From NCBI RefSeq assembly GCF_002584535.1, contig NZ_NUOT01000025.1, positions 1-42,647 on the forward strand: 42,647 nt of DNA. Direction: 5' to 3'. How positions within the stretch are numbered: the stretch's first letter is position 1; each line of letters begins with the position of its first letter. The position numbers and the translations under genes were made by a program. The notes beneath the pieces are model-generated. The model had not been told where the DNA came from. It saw only the letters and a list, made by a program, of their open reading frames with translations, and searched no databases. Below, piece after piece: positions 8,626 through 16,977 of this stretch. The DNA comes from Bacillus cereus (GTDB taxonomy: Bacteria; Bacillota; Bacilli; Bacillales; Bacillaceae_G).

Positions 8626-9711
8626 ATGGAGAGATATTATGGTAAGATATTCCTTTTTATTTTAGCGATTTGTTTTACGGTAAGTTGCAATAAATCGGTG
8701 AATGTTGCCGAAAAGAAAGAAATATGTAAAACAGAAGAAGAGTGTACGAAGATTGGGGATGGTATGATTCAAAAAGTATATAAGAAGATGGAAAATCTGT
8801 CTCAGCTAGAAGTACCGGGGGAATTTGAAGAAGGTGCAGAAGTAATTAAGGAAGCGCAGCAAAAGAAGAATGATGATGAAAATTATTTCTTTTTAGCATC
8901 TTACTATATTGATAATGAAGATATTATAGATCCTTATTTTGAAAAACTAGATAAGAAACGTTTAAATAAAGTGTTTGCGGATGATAAAGAAGCAAAAGAA
9001 GAAGTCATCGCCCAGCATGAGGATATGGATTATCATGATACATTATGGGAAATGTATCGTACACTGATCCCTGCTAAATATAGAGAGAGTATAAAAGAAT
9101 TTGATATTGTGACAGATGGATATGATGGAGTTGTTGCACATGTGGCTCCTAGTATGGAAAATCAGAAAGAGTGGGTGTTAAGTTTAGATACACTTGATTC
9201 CGGCATAAATATAGATGAAGTGATGAAAACGTTAATTCATGAAACAGCTCACGTATTAACATTAAATGATACGCAAATTCCAGTAGATAAAAAGTATATA
9301 AAAGCATTTGAAGAGGATAAAGATATTTCATCGTATAAAGCCAAATGTGAAAATCTTTTCTTACAAGAAGGTTGTACGAAAGAGAATTCTTATATCAATA
9401 AGTTTTATGAATCGTTTTGGAAGCAAATTGAAAATGAATGGAAAGAAAAAGAAATTGAAACAAACTTAGAAGCACAAATCCAATTTTTTAAAGATAAACA
9501 GGATCAATTTGTTTCAGAATATAGCACAACAAATGTAGCAGAAGACATTGCTGATACATTTACTGCATTCATTTTACAAGATTCAAAGAAAGTGAAGGAA
9601 GGTACAGAGATGAAGTATAAAAAAATTGCTTTCTTCTATCAATTCCCTGAGCTTGTAAAAATGCGTACTGAAGTGTTATCTGGCCTATATGAAATTTCAA
9701 AGGAAGTATAA
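8626..9711 (+). CDS. putative lipoprotein zinc metallopeptidase
   Basis: A 361-residue exported protein. The N-terminal hydrophobic segment ends in TVSC (Cys21), an unusual but permitted lipobox, followed by a charged cysteine-containing stretch. The key motif is LIHETAHVL (His205, Glu206, His209), an HExxH zinc site. The downstream AEDIADTF near residue 306 could supply a third ligand as in gluzincins. Four further cysteines fall in KEICKTEEEC and in CENLFLQEGC and could form disulfides. Start: ATG 8626 has GGAGGG just upstream, so the ATG at 8614 is too early. TATAAT at 8589-8594 is a likely -10. I do not recognise the family beyond the motif; substrate unknown. Confidence 0.7.
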   Translation: MERYYGKIFLFILAICFTVSCNKSVNVAEKKEICKTEEECTKIGDGMIQKVYKKMENLSQLEVPGEFEEGAEVIKEAQQKKNDDENYFFLASYYIDNEDIIDPYFEKLDKKRLNKVFADDKEAKEEVIAQHEDMDYHDTLWEMYRTLIPAKYRESIKEFDIVTDGYDGVVAHVAPSMENQKEWVLSLDTLDSGINIDEVMKTLIHETAHVLTLNDTQIPVDKKYIKAFEEDKDISSYKAKCENLFLQEGCTKENSYINKFYESFWKQIENEWKEKEIETNLEAQIQFFKDKQDQFVSEYSTTNVAEDIADTFTAFILQDSKKVKEGTEMKYKKIAFFYQFPELVKMRTEVLSGLYEISKEV

Positions 9712-9715
9712 ACGA

Positions 9716-9760
9716 AAGAAGCTGACCTCGGCATGTTGCCTTGAATCAGCTTCTTTTTCT
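9716..9760. terminator. bidirectional terminator between convergent genes
   Basis: AAGAAGCTGA (9716-9725) pairs with TCAGCTTCTT (9746-9755), with T-rich sequence on both strands. The second arm overlaps the ytlD stop codon, so both transcripts probably use it. Confidence 0.8.
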
Positions 9761-10552
9761 TTTCCCTACAAGTAATTTTTCAAGTCCTTCCACAAATACA
9801 TACATAAGAGTCGCGAGGATACATGTCAGTAACACACTCAGCAGTACAAGTGTAAAGTTAAACACTTGGAAGCCATAGCTAATTAAATAACCGAGGCCTT
9901 GTTTGGAAACGAGAAGTTCACCGAAAATTACACCAACCCACGATAATCCAACGTTTACTTTTAAAGTTGAAATGATAGATGGAAAGGAAGACGGTAAAAT
10001 AACTTGTTGATAGGTTTGCCATTTATTTGCGCCAAACGTATCCATTACTTTTATATAATTCGAATCAACTTCTTCAAATGCACTGTAAATAACAAGAATG
10101 GTGATGATGATGGAAATAATGACTCCCATTGCGATTGAAGAAGAAAGATTTGGGCCGAAAATAACGATAATAATTGGACCAAGTGCTACTTTTGGCATCG
10201 CATTTAACACGACAAGGTATGGGTCTAATACACGTGCTAGAAGTGGTATCCACCAAAGGAGTGTGGCGATAATTGTTCCGAGCACCGTGCCGAGAATAAA
10301 GCCGATACTTGTTTCTAAGAGTGTCGTCCATATGTGAATCCAAAGTGAGCCATCTCCCCATTTACTTAAAAATAACTCCCAAATACTTGAAGGAGAGCTG
10401 AACAGTAAGGGGTCAATCCATTCTTTCTTACTAGAAATTTCCCATAATGTAAGAAAGAGTACGAGCAGTAGTAATTGTAAAAAGGCAGCAGTCCAGGTAC
10501 GCTGACGTTCTTTTTTTCGAAACTGTTCGTGTAATTGTTTAATATTATCCAA
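9746..10552 (-). CDS. ytlD: ABC importer permease YtlD
   Basis: Inner-membrane permease of a nitrate/sulfonate/taurine-type (SsuC/TauC-like) importer, about 268 residues with six predicted membrane helices. The permease EAA-type loop appears as [22 protein letters not shown] around residue 180. The start is TTG at 10552: AAGGAG lies ten bases upstream, and the longer frame to 10705 would run 160 bp back into ytlC. With TTG 10552 the overlap with ytlC is eight bases, normal for translational coupling. Last gene of the ytlA-ytlC-ytlD transcript. Confidence 0.88.
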   Translation of the reverse strand: MDNIKQLHEQFRKKERQRTWTAAFLQLLLLVLFLTLWEISSKKEWIDPLLFSSPSSIWELFLSKWGDGSLWIHIWTTLLETSIGFILGTVLGTIIATLLWWIPLLARVLDPYLVVLNAMPKVALGPIIIVIFGPNLSSSIAMGVIISIIITILVIYSAFEEVDSNYIKVMDTFGANKWQTYQQVILPSSFPSIISTLKVNVGLSWVGVIFGELLVSKQGLGYLISYGFQVFNFTLVLLSVLLTCILATLMYVFVEGLEKLLVGKRKRS

Positions 10553-11309
10553 GACGTTCCAGCTCCTTCCATATGTCTTGAAAAAGGGCCGGAAAATCGG
10601 AATGGTACCTTGCCTCAAGTGGTGGTAGAGAGCGAATGCTTTCTGGTACGGTAAATGTTTTAGCAATTTTCCCAGGGTTTGCTTGAAGCAAGTAAATGCG
10701 ATCACTCATTGCAATTGCTTCTTCAATATCATGTGTGACGAGAAGAGAAGTTTTCTTATACTTGTGTAATAAAGAAAATACGAGCTCCTCTAATTTTAAT
10801 TTTGTTTGATAATCAAGAGCTGAAAAGGGCTCATCAAGCAAAAGGATTTTCGGATTTGTCGCAAGTGTACGAACGAGTGCGGCTCTTTGACGCATACCAC
10901 CGGATAATTCCGAAGGATATTGCTTTTCGACGCCTTCGAGGCCAACTTGCTTTAAAAGTTGTAATGTATGCTCCTTTGTTTCCGTTCCGTATGTTTTTGT
11001 AATATGCAGTCCAAGCATTATATTTTCTTCAATCGTTTTCCAAGGGAATAAGTAATCTTGCTGAAGCATATATCCCATTGAATCTGTTGATTTTATTACT
11101 GGTTTATCATCAAAAGAGACAAAACCTTGGATTGGTTGAAGTAGTCCTGCAATAATAGAAAGGAGTGTTGTTTTGCCGCAGCCACTTGGGCCGAGAAAGG
11201 ATATAAATTCCCCTTCTTCTACGTGTAAGCTAATATCTTCAAGGATAAGCCGAGCTTTTTCTTTTGAAAAAAAGCATTGGGAAACATGAGATATTTGTAA
11301 GAAACTCAT
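10545..11309 (-). CDS. ytlC: ABC importer ATPase YtlC
   Basis: A 254-residue ATP-binding subunit. Walker A is GPSGCGKTT near residue 41, the Q-loop is [11 protein letters not shown], the signature is LSGGMRQR near 140, Walker B is [12 protein letters not shown], and the switch histidine is in [10 protein letters not shown]. All catalytic motifs are intact. The sequence type groups with SsuB/TauB/ThiZ importers. ATG 11309 has AGGGGCG upstream. It lies between the binding protein (11 bp away) and the permease (8-bp overlap). Confidence 0.92.
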   Translation of the reverse strand: MSFLQISHVSQCFFSKEKARLILEDISLHVEEGEFISFLGPSGCGKTTLLSIIAGLLQPIQGFVSFDDKPVIKSTDSMGYMLQQDYLFPWKTIEENIMLGLHITKTYGTETKEHTLQLLKQVGLEGVEKQYPSELSGGMRQRAALVRTLATNPKILLLDEPFSALDYQTKLKLEELVFSLLHKYKKTSLLVTHDIEEAIAMSDRIYLLQANPGKIAKTFTVPESIRSLPPLEARYHSDFPALFQDIWKELERLG

Positions 11310-11320
11310 CGTATTCGCCC

Positions 11321-12325
11321 CTACTTCTTAATAACGCTTTCGGCAATTTTTGTATTGACGAGCGCCTCATGTGGAACCTCTTTTTGTAATTCCCCAGCCT
11401 CTTTCATAATGACTTGAAGTTGCTTCCATTCTTCCGCATCTAATAATGGATTCGTTGCGTAGGAATGTTGCTTTTTGTAACGTTCAATGACCTTCAGCGT
11501 AATGTCTTGTGAAGTATCTTTGAAAAGAGGTGTAACAGTTTTTGCGATTTCTTCTGGGCTATGTGTATCTACCCATTGCTGTGCTTTATATAATGCACGT
11601 GTGAATTTCTCCGCAGCTACTTTATCTTTCTTTAAAAAGCTTTCCTTTGCCATAAATGTTGTGTAAGGAACAGTTCCGGATTCAGTACCGAAAGAAGCGA
11701 CGATATAGCCCTTTCCTTCTTTTTCTAAAATACTTGCAGTTGGTTCAAAGAGCTGCACAAATTCACCTGTACCAGACGCGAAGGCATTTGCAATATTGGC
11801 AAACTCAACATTTTGAATTAAATTTGTATCTTTGTGCGGATCAATACCATTTTTCTTTAAAACGTATTCCCCAACCATTTGCGGCATACCGCCTTTACGT
11901 TGACCAAGGAACGTAACACCCTTTACATCGTTCCAATTAAAGGAGCCTAACTTTTTACGTGAAACTAAAAATGTACCATCAGTTTGCGTGAGCTGTGCAA
12001 AGTTAATAACTGGATCTTTTGCCCCTTGCTGGTGAACATAAATGGATGTTTCAGAGCCCACAAGTGCAATATCAATTCCGCCAGATAATAAGGCTGTCAT
12101 TGTTTTATCGCCACCAGCTGTCGTTTGCAGGTCAATATCTAATCCTTCTTCTTTAAAAAATCCTTTTTCAATGCCAACATATAGCGGTGCATAGAAGAGA
12201 GAGTGTGTAACTTCACCAATGCGAATCTTTTTTGTCTGCTGCTTCGCGTCATCCTTTTTATTACACGCTACAAACGTAAAAACAGTAAGTACAAATATAC
12301 AAAAAACAGCTATGAATTTTTTCAA
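11321..12325 (-). CDS. ytlA: ABC importer substrate-binding lipoprotein YtlA
   Basis: Solute-binding protein of 334 residues in the NMT1/THI5-like (SsuA-type) fold. The N-terminus LKKFIAVFCIFVLTVFTFVAC is a lipoprotein signal with the acylated Cys in FVAC. The body starts with KIRIGEVTHSLFYAPLYVGIEKGFFKEEGL, typical of this fold, and contains TTAGGDKTMTALLSGGIDIALVG. The start is TTG 12325, nine bases after AGGAGG; the longer frame to 12475 has no site. The ligand is not determined; relatives bind sulfonates, nitrate or thiamine-pyrimidine precursors. I saw no TPP riboswitch in the 120-bp leader, so a thiamine role is not supported here. Confidence 0.88.
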   Translation of the reverse strand: MKKFIAVFCIFVLTVFTFVACNKKDDAKQQTKKIRIGEVTHSLFYAPLYVGIEKGFFKEEGLDIDLQTTAGGDKTMTALLSGGIDIALVGSETSIYVHQQGAKDPVINFAQLTQTDGTFLVSRKKLGSFNWNDVKGVTFLGQRKGGMPQMVGEYVLKKNGIDPHKDTNLIQNVEFANIANAFASGTGEFVQLFEPTASILEKEGKGYIVASFGTESGTVPYTTFMAKESFLKKDKVAAEKFTRALYKAQQWVDTHSPEEIAKTVTPLFKDTSQDITLKVIERYKKQHSYATNPLLDAEEWKQLQVIMKEAGELQKEVPHEALVNTKIAESVIKK

Positions 12326-12445
12326 AATATGACACCTCCTAGAAATGAATCTACTGCCATAATATGTAGGTAAGTGCCTAGATGTGAGTGGACATAGAAG
12401 GAATTTTTTGGATGGTAAAGAAGTACAAATATAAGGGGTGATAAA

Positions 12446-12742
12446 ATGAAGTATGAATATGATGATAGCATGCATTTACATCTTGATTATTTCGGAGAAG
12501 AGTACGATATGGAATCGATTGCTTATAAAAGAAAACATGAAGATGTGTGGGATGTCTTTTTCAACTTTTCATTTTATGGGATTTCGCCAAGCAAGATGCA
12601 AGAAAATGCGTATATGGATGAGTATGCAGGTTATCGCGTTTTTTCCGTACATGCCAATGATTTAAGCTGGGAATTTGGCAGTGCGAAGTTTGAAGAATGG
12701 CTTTTGGGGCACGGTATATTGGAAAAAGCTGTACAGAAATAG
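12446..12742 (+). CDS. hypothetical protein
   Basis: A 98-residue soluble protein, acidic and rich in aromatic residues (DYFGEEYDME, DVWDVFFNFSFYGISP, YAGYRVFSVHANDLSWEFG, FEEWLLGHGILEK). No membrane segment or known motif. AAGGGGTGA precedes the ATG at 12446. An alternative overlapping frame at 12453 has no ribosome site and looks like a shadow. It is divergent from ytlA and followed after one base by a small membrane-protein gene. Confidence 0.65.
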   Translation: MKYEYDDSMHLHLDYFGEEYDMESIAYKRKHEDVWDVFFNFSFYGISPSKMQENAYMDEYAGYRVFSVHANDLSWEFGSAKFEEWLLGHGILEKAVQK

Positions 12743-12743
12743 G

Positions 12744-12959
12744 ATGGTTGATTTTTTTGTTTTGTTATTTATATTTGTAGCGGGTTTTATGATTTTGCAG
12801 GTTCTTGTTTATCGATTTGCAAAGAAAAATATTCATAAATATAAAAGAATAAAGCTCGTTTATATGTGGCTGGATATGCATGTGAAGAAGGGTCCTACAT
12901 TAGATTTTGGTGATTATACACTTATATTGGTTATATGCATTCTATGGGGGATTTGGTAG
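12744..12959 (+). CDS. small membrane protein
   Basis: A 71-residue protein with two hydrophobic segments: residues ~3-20 (VDFFVLLFIFVAGFMILQVLV) and the C-terminus (YTLILVICILWGIW). A basic stretch lies between them (RFAKKNIHKYKRIK). The ATG starts one base after the TAG of the preceding gene. Only a weak AGG is upstream, so translation is probably coupled. No family recognised. A strong terminator follows. Confidence 0.5.
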   Translation: MVDFFVLLFIFVAGFMILQVLVYRFAKKNIHKYKRIKLVYMWLDMHVKKGPTLDFGDYTLILVICILWGIW

Positions 12960-12981
12960 AGTCTAGCGTGTCGGTTAATAC

Positions 12982-13027
12982 AAAAAGAGGTTATCCTAAA
13001 AGTAGTTTTTTAGGATAACCTCTTTTT
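12982..13027 (+). terminator. strong terminator
   Basis: AAAAAGAGGTTATCCTAAAA (12982-13001) pairs almost perfectly with TTTTAGGATAACCTCTTTTT. It ends the transcript of the two small genes upstream. Confidence 0.88.
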
Positions 13028-13185
13028 ATATATCCACTTTGATTTTTCAGCTACAAGTTACGGCCTCTGAAACAAAAGCGAATTCCCCCTCGTTTTCTCC
13101 CTCTGTTTTTATGGCATGAGGCAAGCCCATTTCTATCTATGAGCAGACGCTCTCTTTCACCCTAAAAAGGATTTATGCAGGTTTT
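13028..13185 (-). repeat. dispersed repeat, copy A (bcr-like)
   Basis: Read on the minus strand this ~158-bp block aligns with copies B (21586-21760) and C (22370-22528), and its 3' half with copy D (16832-16930). Shared blocks are GGGAGAAAACGAG, then TTTTGTTT, and a tail GAAAAATCAAAGTGGATATAT close to that of copy B. Length and position resemble the bcr repeats of the B. cereus group, but I cannot assign a numbered family. The rest of the 13186-13430 gap is AT-rich and holds the oatA ribosome site; I see no other feature. Confidence 0.7.
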
Positions 13186-13430
13186 TTAATTTGTATATTT
13201 GAATTTTTATTTATTTATAAAAGAAAGTTTATGCATGAAACTATTTTATGTAGTTAGATAACATGTTAAAATTCTAATTACTGTGCATGCAATTATAAAC
13301 AGTGAGAGTGTTTGTAATTTGGTTCTGTAATATTTTGACTAGGTTTATATGTTTTTAGAGGATTGATAGCGCTTTATATTACTGTTGTTATTGACGGAAT
13401 TTTTAGATAAATATAGGGAGGTGACTGTGA

Positions 13431-15239
13431 ATGCCTAAACCATTACAGAAAAATAGTCGCTATATGGTTGGATTGGACAGTCTAAGAGGTCTAGCCATAC
13501 TAGGTGTTATTTTATATCATATCAATTTTAATTGGATGCCTGGGGGGTTCCTAGGGGTTACTGTATTCTTTGTATTGTCGGGTTATTTAATTACGGATAT
13601 TCTCGCTATAGAATGGAAGAGAAATAAGAGAATTGACTTGAAGAATTTCTGGTTGCGTAGGGCAAGAAGATTGCTTCCAGGAATGTTTGTCATGCTTGTA
13701 GTTGTTTTAGCATGGATTACAATTTTTCATAGCTCTTTGCTAGGAAAGATGCGAGGAGATTCACTAGCAGCTTTATTATACTTCAGTAACTGGTGGTATA
13801 TTTATCACAAATTATCATACTTTGATAGTTTTAACCAACTGTCCCCGTTGAATCATTTTTGGTCGTTAGCAGTTGAAGAACAGTTCTATGTAGTCTGGCC
13901 ATTTATTATTAGCCTGGCATTTCGTTACATAAAACAGAAATCACGTATCATTTTATTTATTGTTTTAGGGGCAGCTGCTTCTGCATTAGCGATGGCTATT
14001 CTGTATGAACCAGGAGTTGATCCAAGCAGAATTTATTACGGTACTGATACGAGGGCTTTCTCCTTATTAATTGGAGCGGCACTTGCTTTAATTTGGCCAA
14101 GCAGTAGACTTGCGAATAAAATTATTCCAAAGGCACGTCTTATTCTTGATGTAGTTGGAGGAATTGCTCTTATCGTCATCCTCGTTATGTTTTGGAAAAC
14201 GAATCAATATGATCCGTTTTTATATCAAGGAGGAATGGTCCTTTTATCAATCGCTACAGCATTGCTAGTAGCGAACCTTGCTCATCCAGCTAGCCGAATC
14301 GCTCTATTTTTAAGGTTTAGACCATTACGCTGGATGGGTGTACGATCGTATGGGATATATCTTTGGCATTATCCGATTATCGCATTGACGACTCCGAAGG
14401 TACATGCTGGAGAGTTTTCACTTACAAGAGCAATTCTTCAATTTGTACTTATTATAGTTGTGGCACAAATTTCATGGAAGTTTATTGAAAATCCAATCAG
14501 ACAAGGGGCACTCCGGAACATTCGATCTAAGAACTGGAAAATAAGAAACTTAGCATTAAGTGGTAAGTTAGCTATAGTAGGTGCATTATTAATTTCTTCG
14601 ATAGCTGTTTTTGGATTATCAACAGCTAGTAAAGCAAAGGAGAATTCTCAAAAAGATAAGGTAGAGTCGGTACAAGCGGAACCGGCGAAACACCCAGTTG
14701 CAGTTCAGGAAAAATCAGCTGAGGAGCCGCCTCAAAATAAAGAACAACAAGAAGCTAATACGCCGCCTAAAGATCCTCTAACAGTTACAGCTGTAGGTGA
14801 TTCCATTATGATTGATATCGCTCCGTATTTGAAAAATGCATTTCCTAATATTGTAATTGATGCGAAGGTTGGTCGACAGTTGTCTAAAGCAATTCCTGTT
14901 GTAGAACAGCTAAAAAATCAGGGGAATTTAGGAAATCATGTTATCGTTGGATTAGGTACAAATGGAGCGTTTACTAAGGATCAATTAGTATCATTAGTAC
15001 AATTGATTGGGAATGAACGTAAAATTGTATTAATCAATACGAGGGTACCACGTCCATGGGAATCATTAGTGAATGAGAAATTAAAAGAGGTAGCATCTGA
15101 GTATAAAAATGTGACGTTAGTCGATTGGTATACAGCAAGTGCTGGAAATAAGGCATATTTTGAACCAGATGGTGTACATTTAACGAAAGCAGGTGCAGAA
15201 GCATATGCTGCGCTTGTAGCAAAAGCGGTGAATCAATAA
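13431..15239 (+). CDS. oatA: peptidoglycan O-acetyltransferase-like protein (acyltransferase 3 + SGNH)
   Basis: A 602-residue, two-domain membrane enzyme. Residues ~10-375 form an acyltransferase-3 domain with about 10-11 membrane helices, beginning LDSLRGLAILGVILYHI (conserved Arg and His) and containing RRARRLLPG and SLAVEEQFYVVWP. A Lys/Glu/Pro-rich linker (~400-445) leads to an extracytoplasmic SGNH esterase domain: block I VGDSIM, block III GLGTNG, block V DGVHLTKAG with the Asp-x-x-His pair. This matches OatA, which acetylates MurNAc O-6 and gives lysozyme resistance. B. cereus-group genomes carry several paralogues, so the exact substrate is uncertain. GGGAGGTGA precedes the ATG. Confidence 0.85.
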   Translation: MPKPLQKNSRYMVGLDSLRGLAILGVILYHINFNWMPGGFLGVTVFFVLSGYLITDILAIEWKRNKRIDLKNFWLRRARRLLPGMFVMLVVVLAWITIFHSSLLGKMRGDSLAALLYFSNWWYIYHKLSYFDSFNQLSPLNHFWSLAVEEQFYVVWPFIISLAFRYIKQKSRIILFIVLGAAASALAMAILYEPGVDPSRIYYGTDTRAFSLLIGAALALIWPSSRLANKIIPKARLILDVVGGIALIVILVMFWKTNQYDPFLYQGGMVLLSIATALLVANLAHPASRIALFLRFRPLRWMGVRSYGIYLWHYPIIALTTPKVHAGEFSLTRAILQFVLIIVVAQISWKFIENPIRQGALRNIRSKNWKIRNLALSGKLAIVGALLISSIAVFGLSTASKAKENSQKDKVESVQAEPAKHPVAVQEKSAEEPPQNKEQQEANTPPKDPLTVTAVGDSIMIDIAPYLKNAFPNIVIDAKVGRQLSKAIPVVEQLKNQGNLGNHVIVGLGTNGAFTKDQLVSLVQLIGNERKIVLINTRVPRPWESLVNEKLKEVASEYKNVTLVDWYTASAGNKAYFEPDGVHLTKAGAEAYAALVAKAVNQ

Positions 15240-15245
15240 TTTGAT

Positions 15246-15284
15246 TTGCATCACATTTTGACATAACTTCAAAGTGTGATGCAA
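15246..15284 (+). other. hairpin just after oatA
   Basis: TTGCATCACATTTTGA (15246-15261) pairs with TCAAAGTGTGATGCAA (15269-15284), 16 bp with one G-U. No T tract follows, so it is not a simple terminator. It may protect the 3' end or bind a protein. Confidence 0.5.
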
Positions 15285-15299
15285 TAGATTGATTGAAAA

Positions 15300-15343
15300 C
15301 AAAAGAGAACTTGTAGAGATGCTACAAGTTCTCTTTTGACTTA
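15300..15343 (+). terminator. terminator of oatA
   Basis: CAAAAGAGAACTTGTAG (15300-15316) pairs perfectly with CTACAAGTTCTCTTTTG (15322-15338) around a five-base loop. The remaining 15344-15613 is AT-rich (runs such as ATTATAATAAATATTGATAATAATATAG) and should hold the kinase promoter; I cannot place it firmly. Confidence 0.85.
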
Positions 15344-15613
15344 TATTTCATAACGGGGTAATCAGACAAAATAGCTCAAACACAAAGAACCGGGGAGTTC
15401 TCTTTACAGTTAACCTGACAAGTTCAGTATATAACACATAATAACGTTTTTAAGTACATATTATTGAAAATTATGTGAATTATCAAATTCGTGAATTAGG
15501 TTAAAATTTTCTGCATTATTAGATATTATTTTGGTCAAACACTACTATCATTTATTATAATAAATATTGATAATAATATAGTGAAAGTATATGGGATTTG
15601 GGGAAGTGTTAAA

Positions 15614-16813
15614 GTGAAAGAAAACTTTATCTCATTTCAAGAAGAAAAGAAAAATGCTCGACTCTTTTTATGGGTATTGAATATTGTATGGGGTATATAT
15701 GAAACAGCTTATTCTGTTATGCTAGGAGATTCTGAACTACTAATAAGATTAAAGGTTCAAGTTCCAACGCTTTTGTATGGAGCTTGCTTAATAGCATACA
15801 GTATGTATCTAGTAAACAAGGAACAGTCATATCGTATTAAGTATATATATTTATTAGCTTATATGCTTTCGGAGATTTTCAATTTGTACTGGTATGCAAC
15901 TCACAATAAAGTAGCATTTGATGGTGGGAATATACTTGAATTTGTTTTTATTTTATTTGTGCCAATTTTTATGAGTAAACGGTACTTGAAGTGGTTATTT
16001 TTAGTTATTATGGGTAAATATAGTGCACTTTTGATCCTGGGGAAAAAAACAGCATTTATGCAGTTGGTTATGTATAGTCTCTTATTATTTGTAGCCTATC
16101 TCCTATTGAATCGATTTTTACAGTACCTTTCTACTGTAAACAGTGTGATGATAGAAAAACGAGAGTCCGAAAAGCTCGCGGTTATTGGGAAAATGGCAGC
16201 GTCTGTTGGACATGAAATTAAAAATCCACTTTCCTCATTAAAAGGATTTACACAATTGCAGAAAGAGAAATATGCGGATGATAAGGTGTATGAACATATG
16301 ATTGATGAGATTGAACACATAAATAATATGATAAGTGAACTGATGGCGATGGCAACTTGTAAGCCTTCTACATATAGTAGTCATTTAATAGAAGAAATTG
16401 TATCAAAAGCGATGAAAGAAATGAGTGCAGAAATAAACAAAAAACAGCTGTATCTCACTTATGATGTTGCACCTGATCAAATAAAAATAGAGTGTGATAA
16501 TCGTAAATTAAAAGGAGTATTTCTATATATAATAAAGAATGCGATTGAAGCGATGGGACATGGGGGAACACTTTGGATAGATATAAAGAAGCGAAACAAG
16601 GATGATGTAATAGTAAGTATTGTAGATAATGGGTGTGGCATAGAGGAGGAAGATTTAAATCGTATAACAGAGGCCTTCTATACAACAAAAAAAGATGGCA
16701 TAGGTTTAGGGCTTACTGTTGCTTGCAAAATTATTGAAGAACATAATGGGGAAATACATATTACGAGTAAAAGAAATGTAGGAACGAAAGTAGACATTAT
16801 TTTACCTATATAA
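15614..16813 (+). CDS. membrane sensor histidine kinase (intact)
   Basis: A 399-residue orphan kinase. The first ~175 residues hold five to six membrane helices with almost no extracellular domain. HisKA follows with the H-box GHEIKNPLSSLKGFTQLQ (His200), then HATPase_c: N-box IIKNAIEAM, G1 VDNGCGIEE, F-box ITEAFYTT and G2 GIGLGLTVA. No response regulator is adjacent. The H-box type and membrane plan resemble the sporulation kinases that feed Spo0F, which is inference. I place the start at GTG 15614, eight bases after GGGGAAG. An in-frame GTG at 15581 would add 11 residues but has no site. Confidence 0.88.
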   Translation: MKENFISFQEEKKNARLFLWVLNIVWGIYETAYSVMLGDSELLIRLKVQVPTLLYGACLIAYSMYLVNKEQSYRIKYIYLLAYMLSEIFNLYWYATHNKVAFDGGNILEFVFILFVPIFMSKRYLKWLFLVIMGKYSALLILGKKTAFMQLVMYSLLLFVAYLLLNRFLQYLSTVNSVMIEKRESEKLAVIGKMAASVGHEIKNPLSSLKGFTQLQKEKYADDKVYEHMIDEIEHINNMISELMAMATCKPSTYSSHLIEEIVSKAMKEMSAEINKKQLYLTYDVAPDQIKIECDNRKLKGVFLYIIKNAIEAMGHGGTLWIDIKKRNKDDVIVSIVDNGCGIEEEDLNRITEAFYTTKKDGIGLGLTVACKIIEEHNGEIHITSKRNVGTKVDIILPI

Positions 16814-16831
16814 GAATAAGTTGGAAAATCG

Positions 16832-16930
16832 ACATATAATCTTTCCAAGGAGAGAAAACGAGTACAGGCCATCTTCTGTTCTTTATAGCAGAGACTTATA
16901 TGTTAAAAAATCAAAATAGATTTATATAGA
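16832..16930 (+). repeat. dispersed repeat, copy D (3' half only)
   Basis: CCAAGGAGAGAAAACGAG, then TTATATGTTAAAAAATCAAAATAG, correspond in order to the second half of repeats B and C. The first half is absent or unrecognisable. It lies in the 164-bp spacer between the two kinase genes. Confidence 0.5.
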
Positions 16931-16977
16931 AGGAAAGATTTGTGAAGTATGTGTATTGTGAATAGAGGAGTTACTAC

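Noticed and set aside
12326-12445. Possible TPP riboswitch upstream of the thiamine-precursor-like importer ytlA
   Set aside because: The leader is about 120 bp and lacks the CTGAGA and ACCTGA core elements, so there is no support for a thiamine riboswitch.
13364-13378. cre-like sequence TTGATAGCGCTTTAT upstream of oatA
   Set aside because: It departs from the CcpA consensus at two key positions, and oatA is not a typical carbon-catabolite target.
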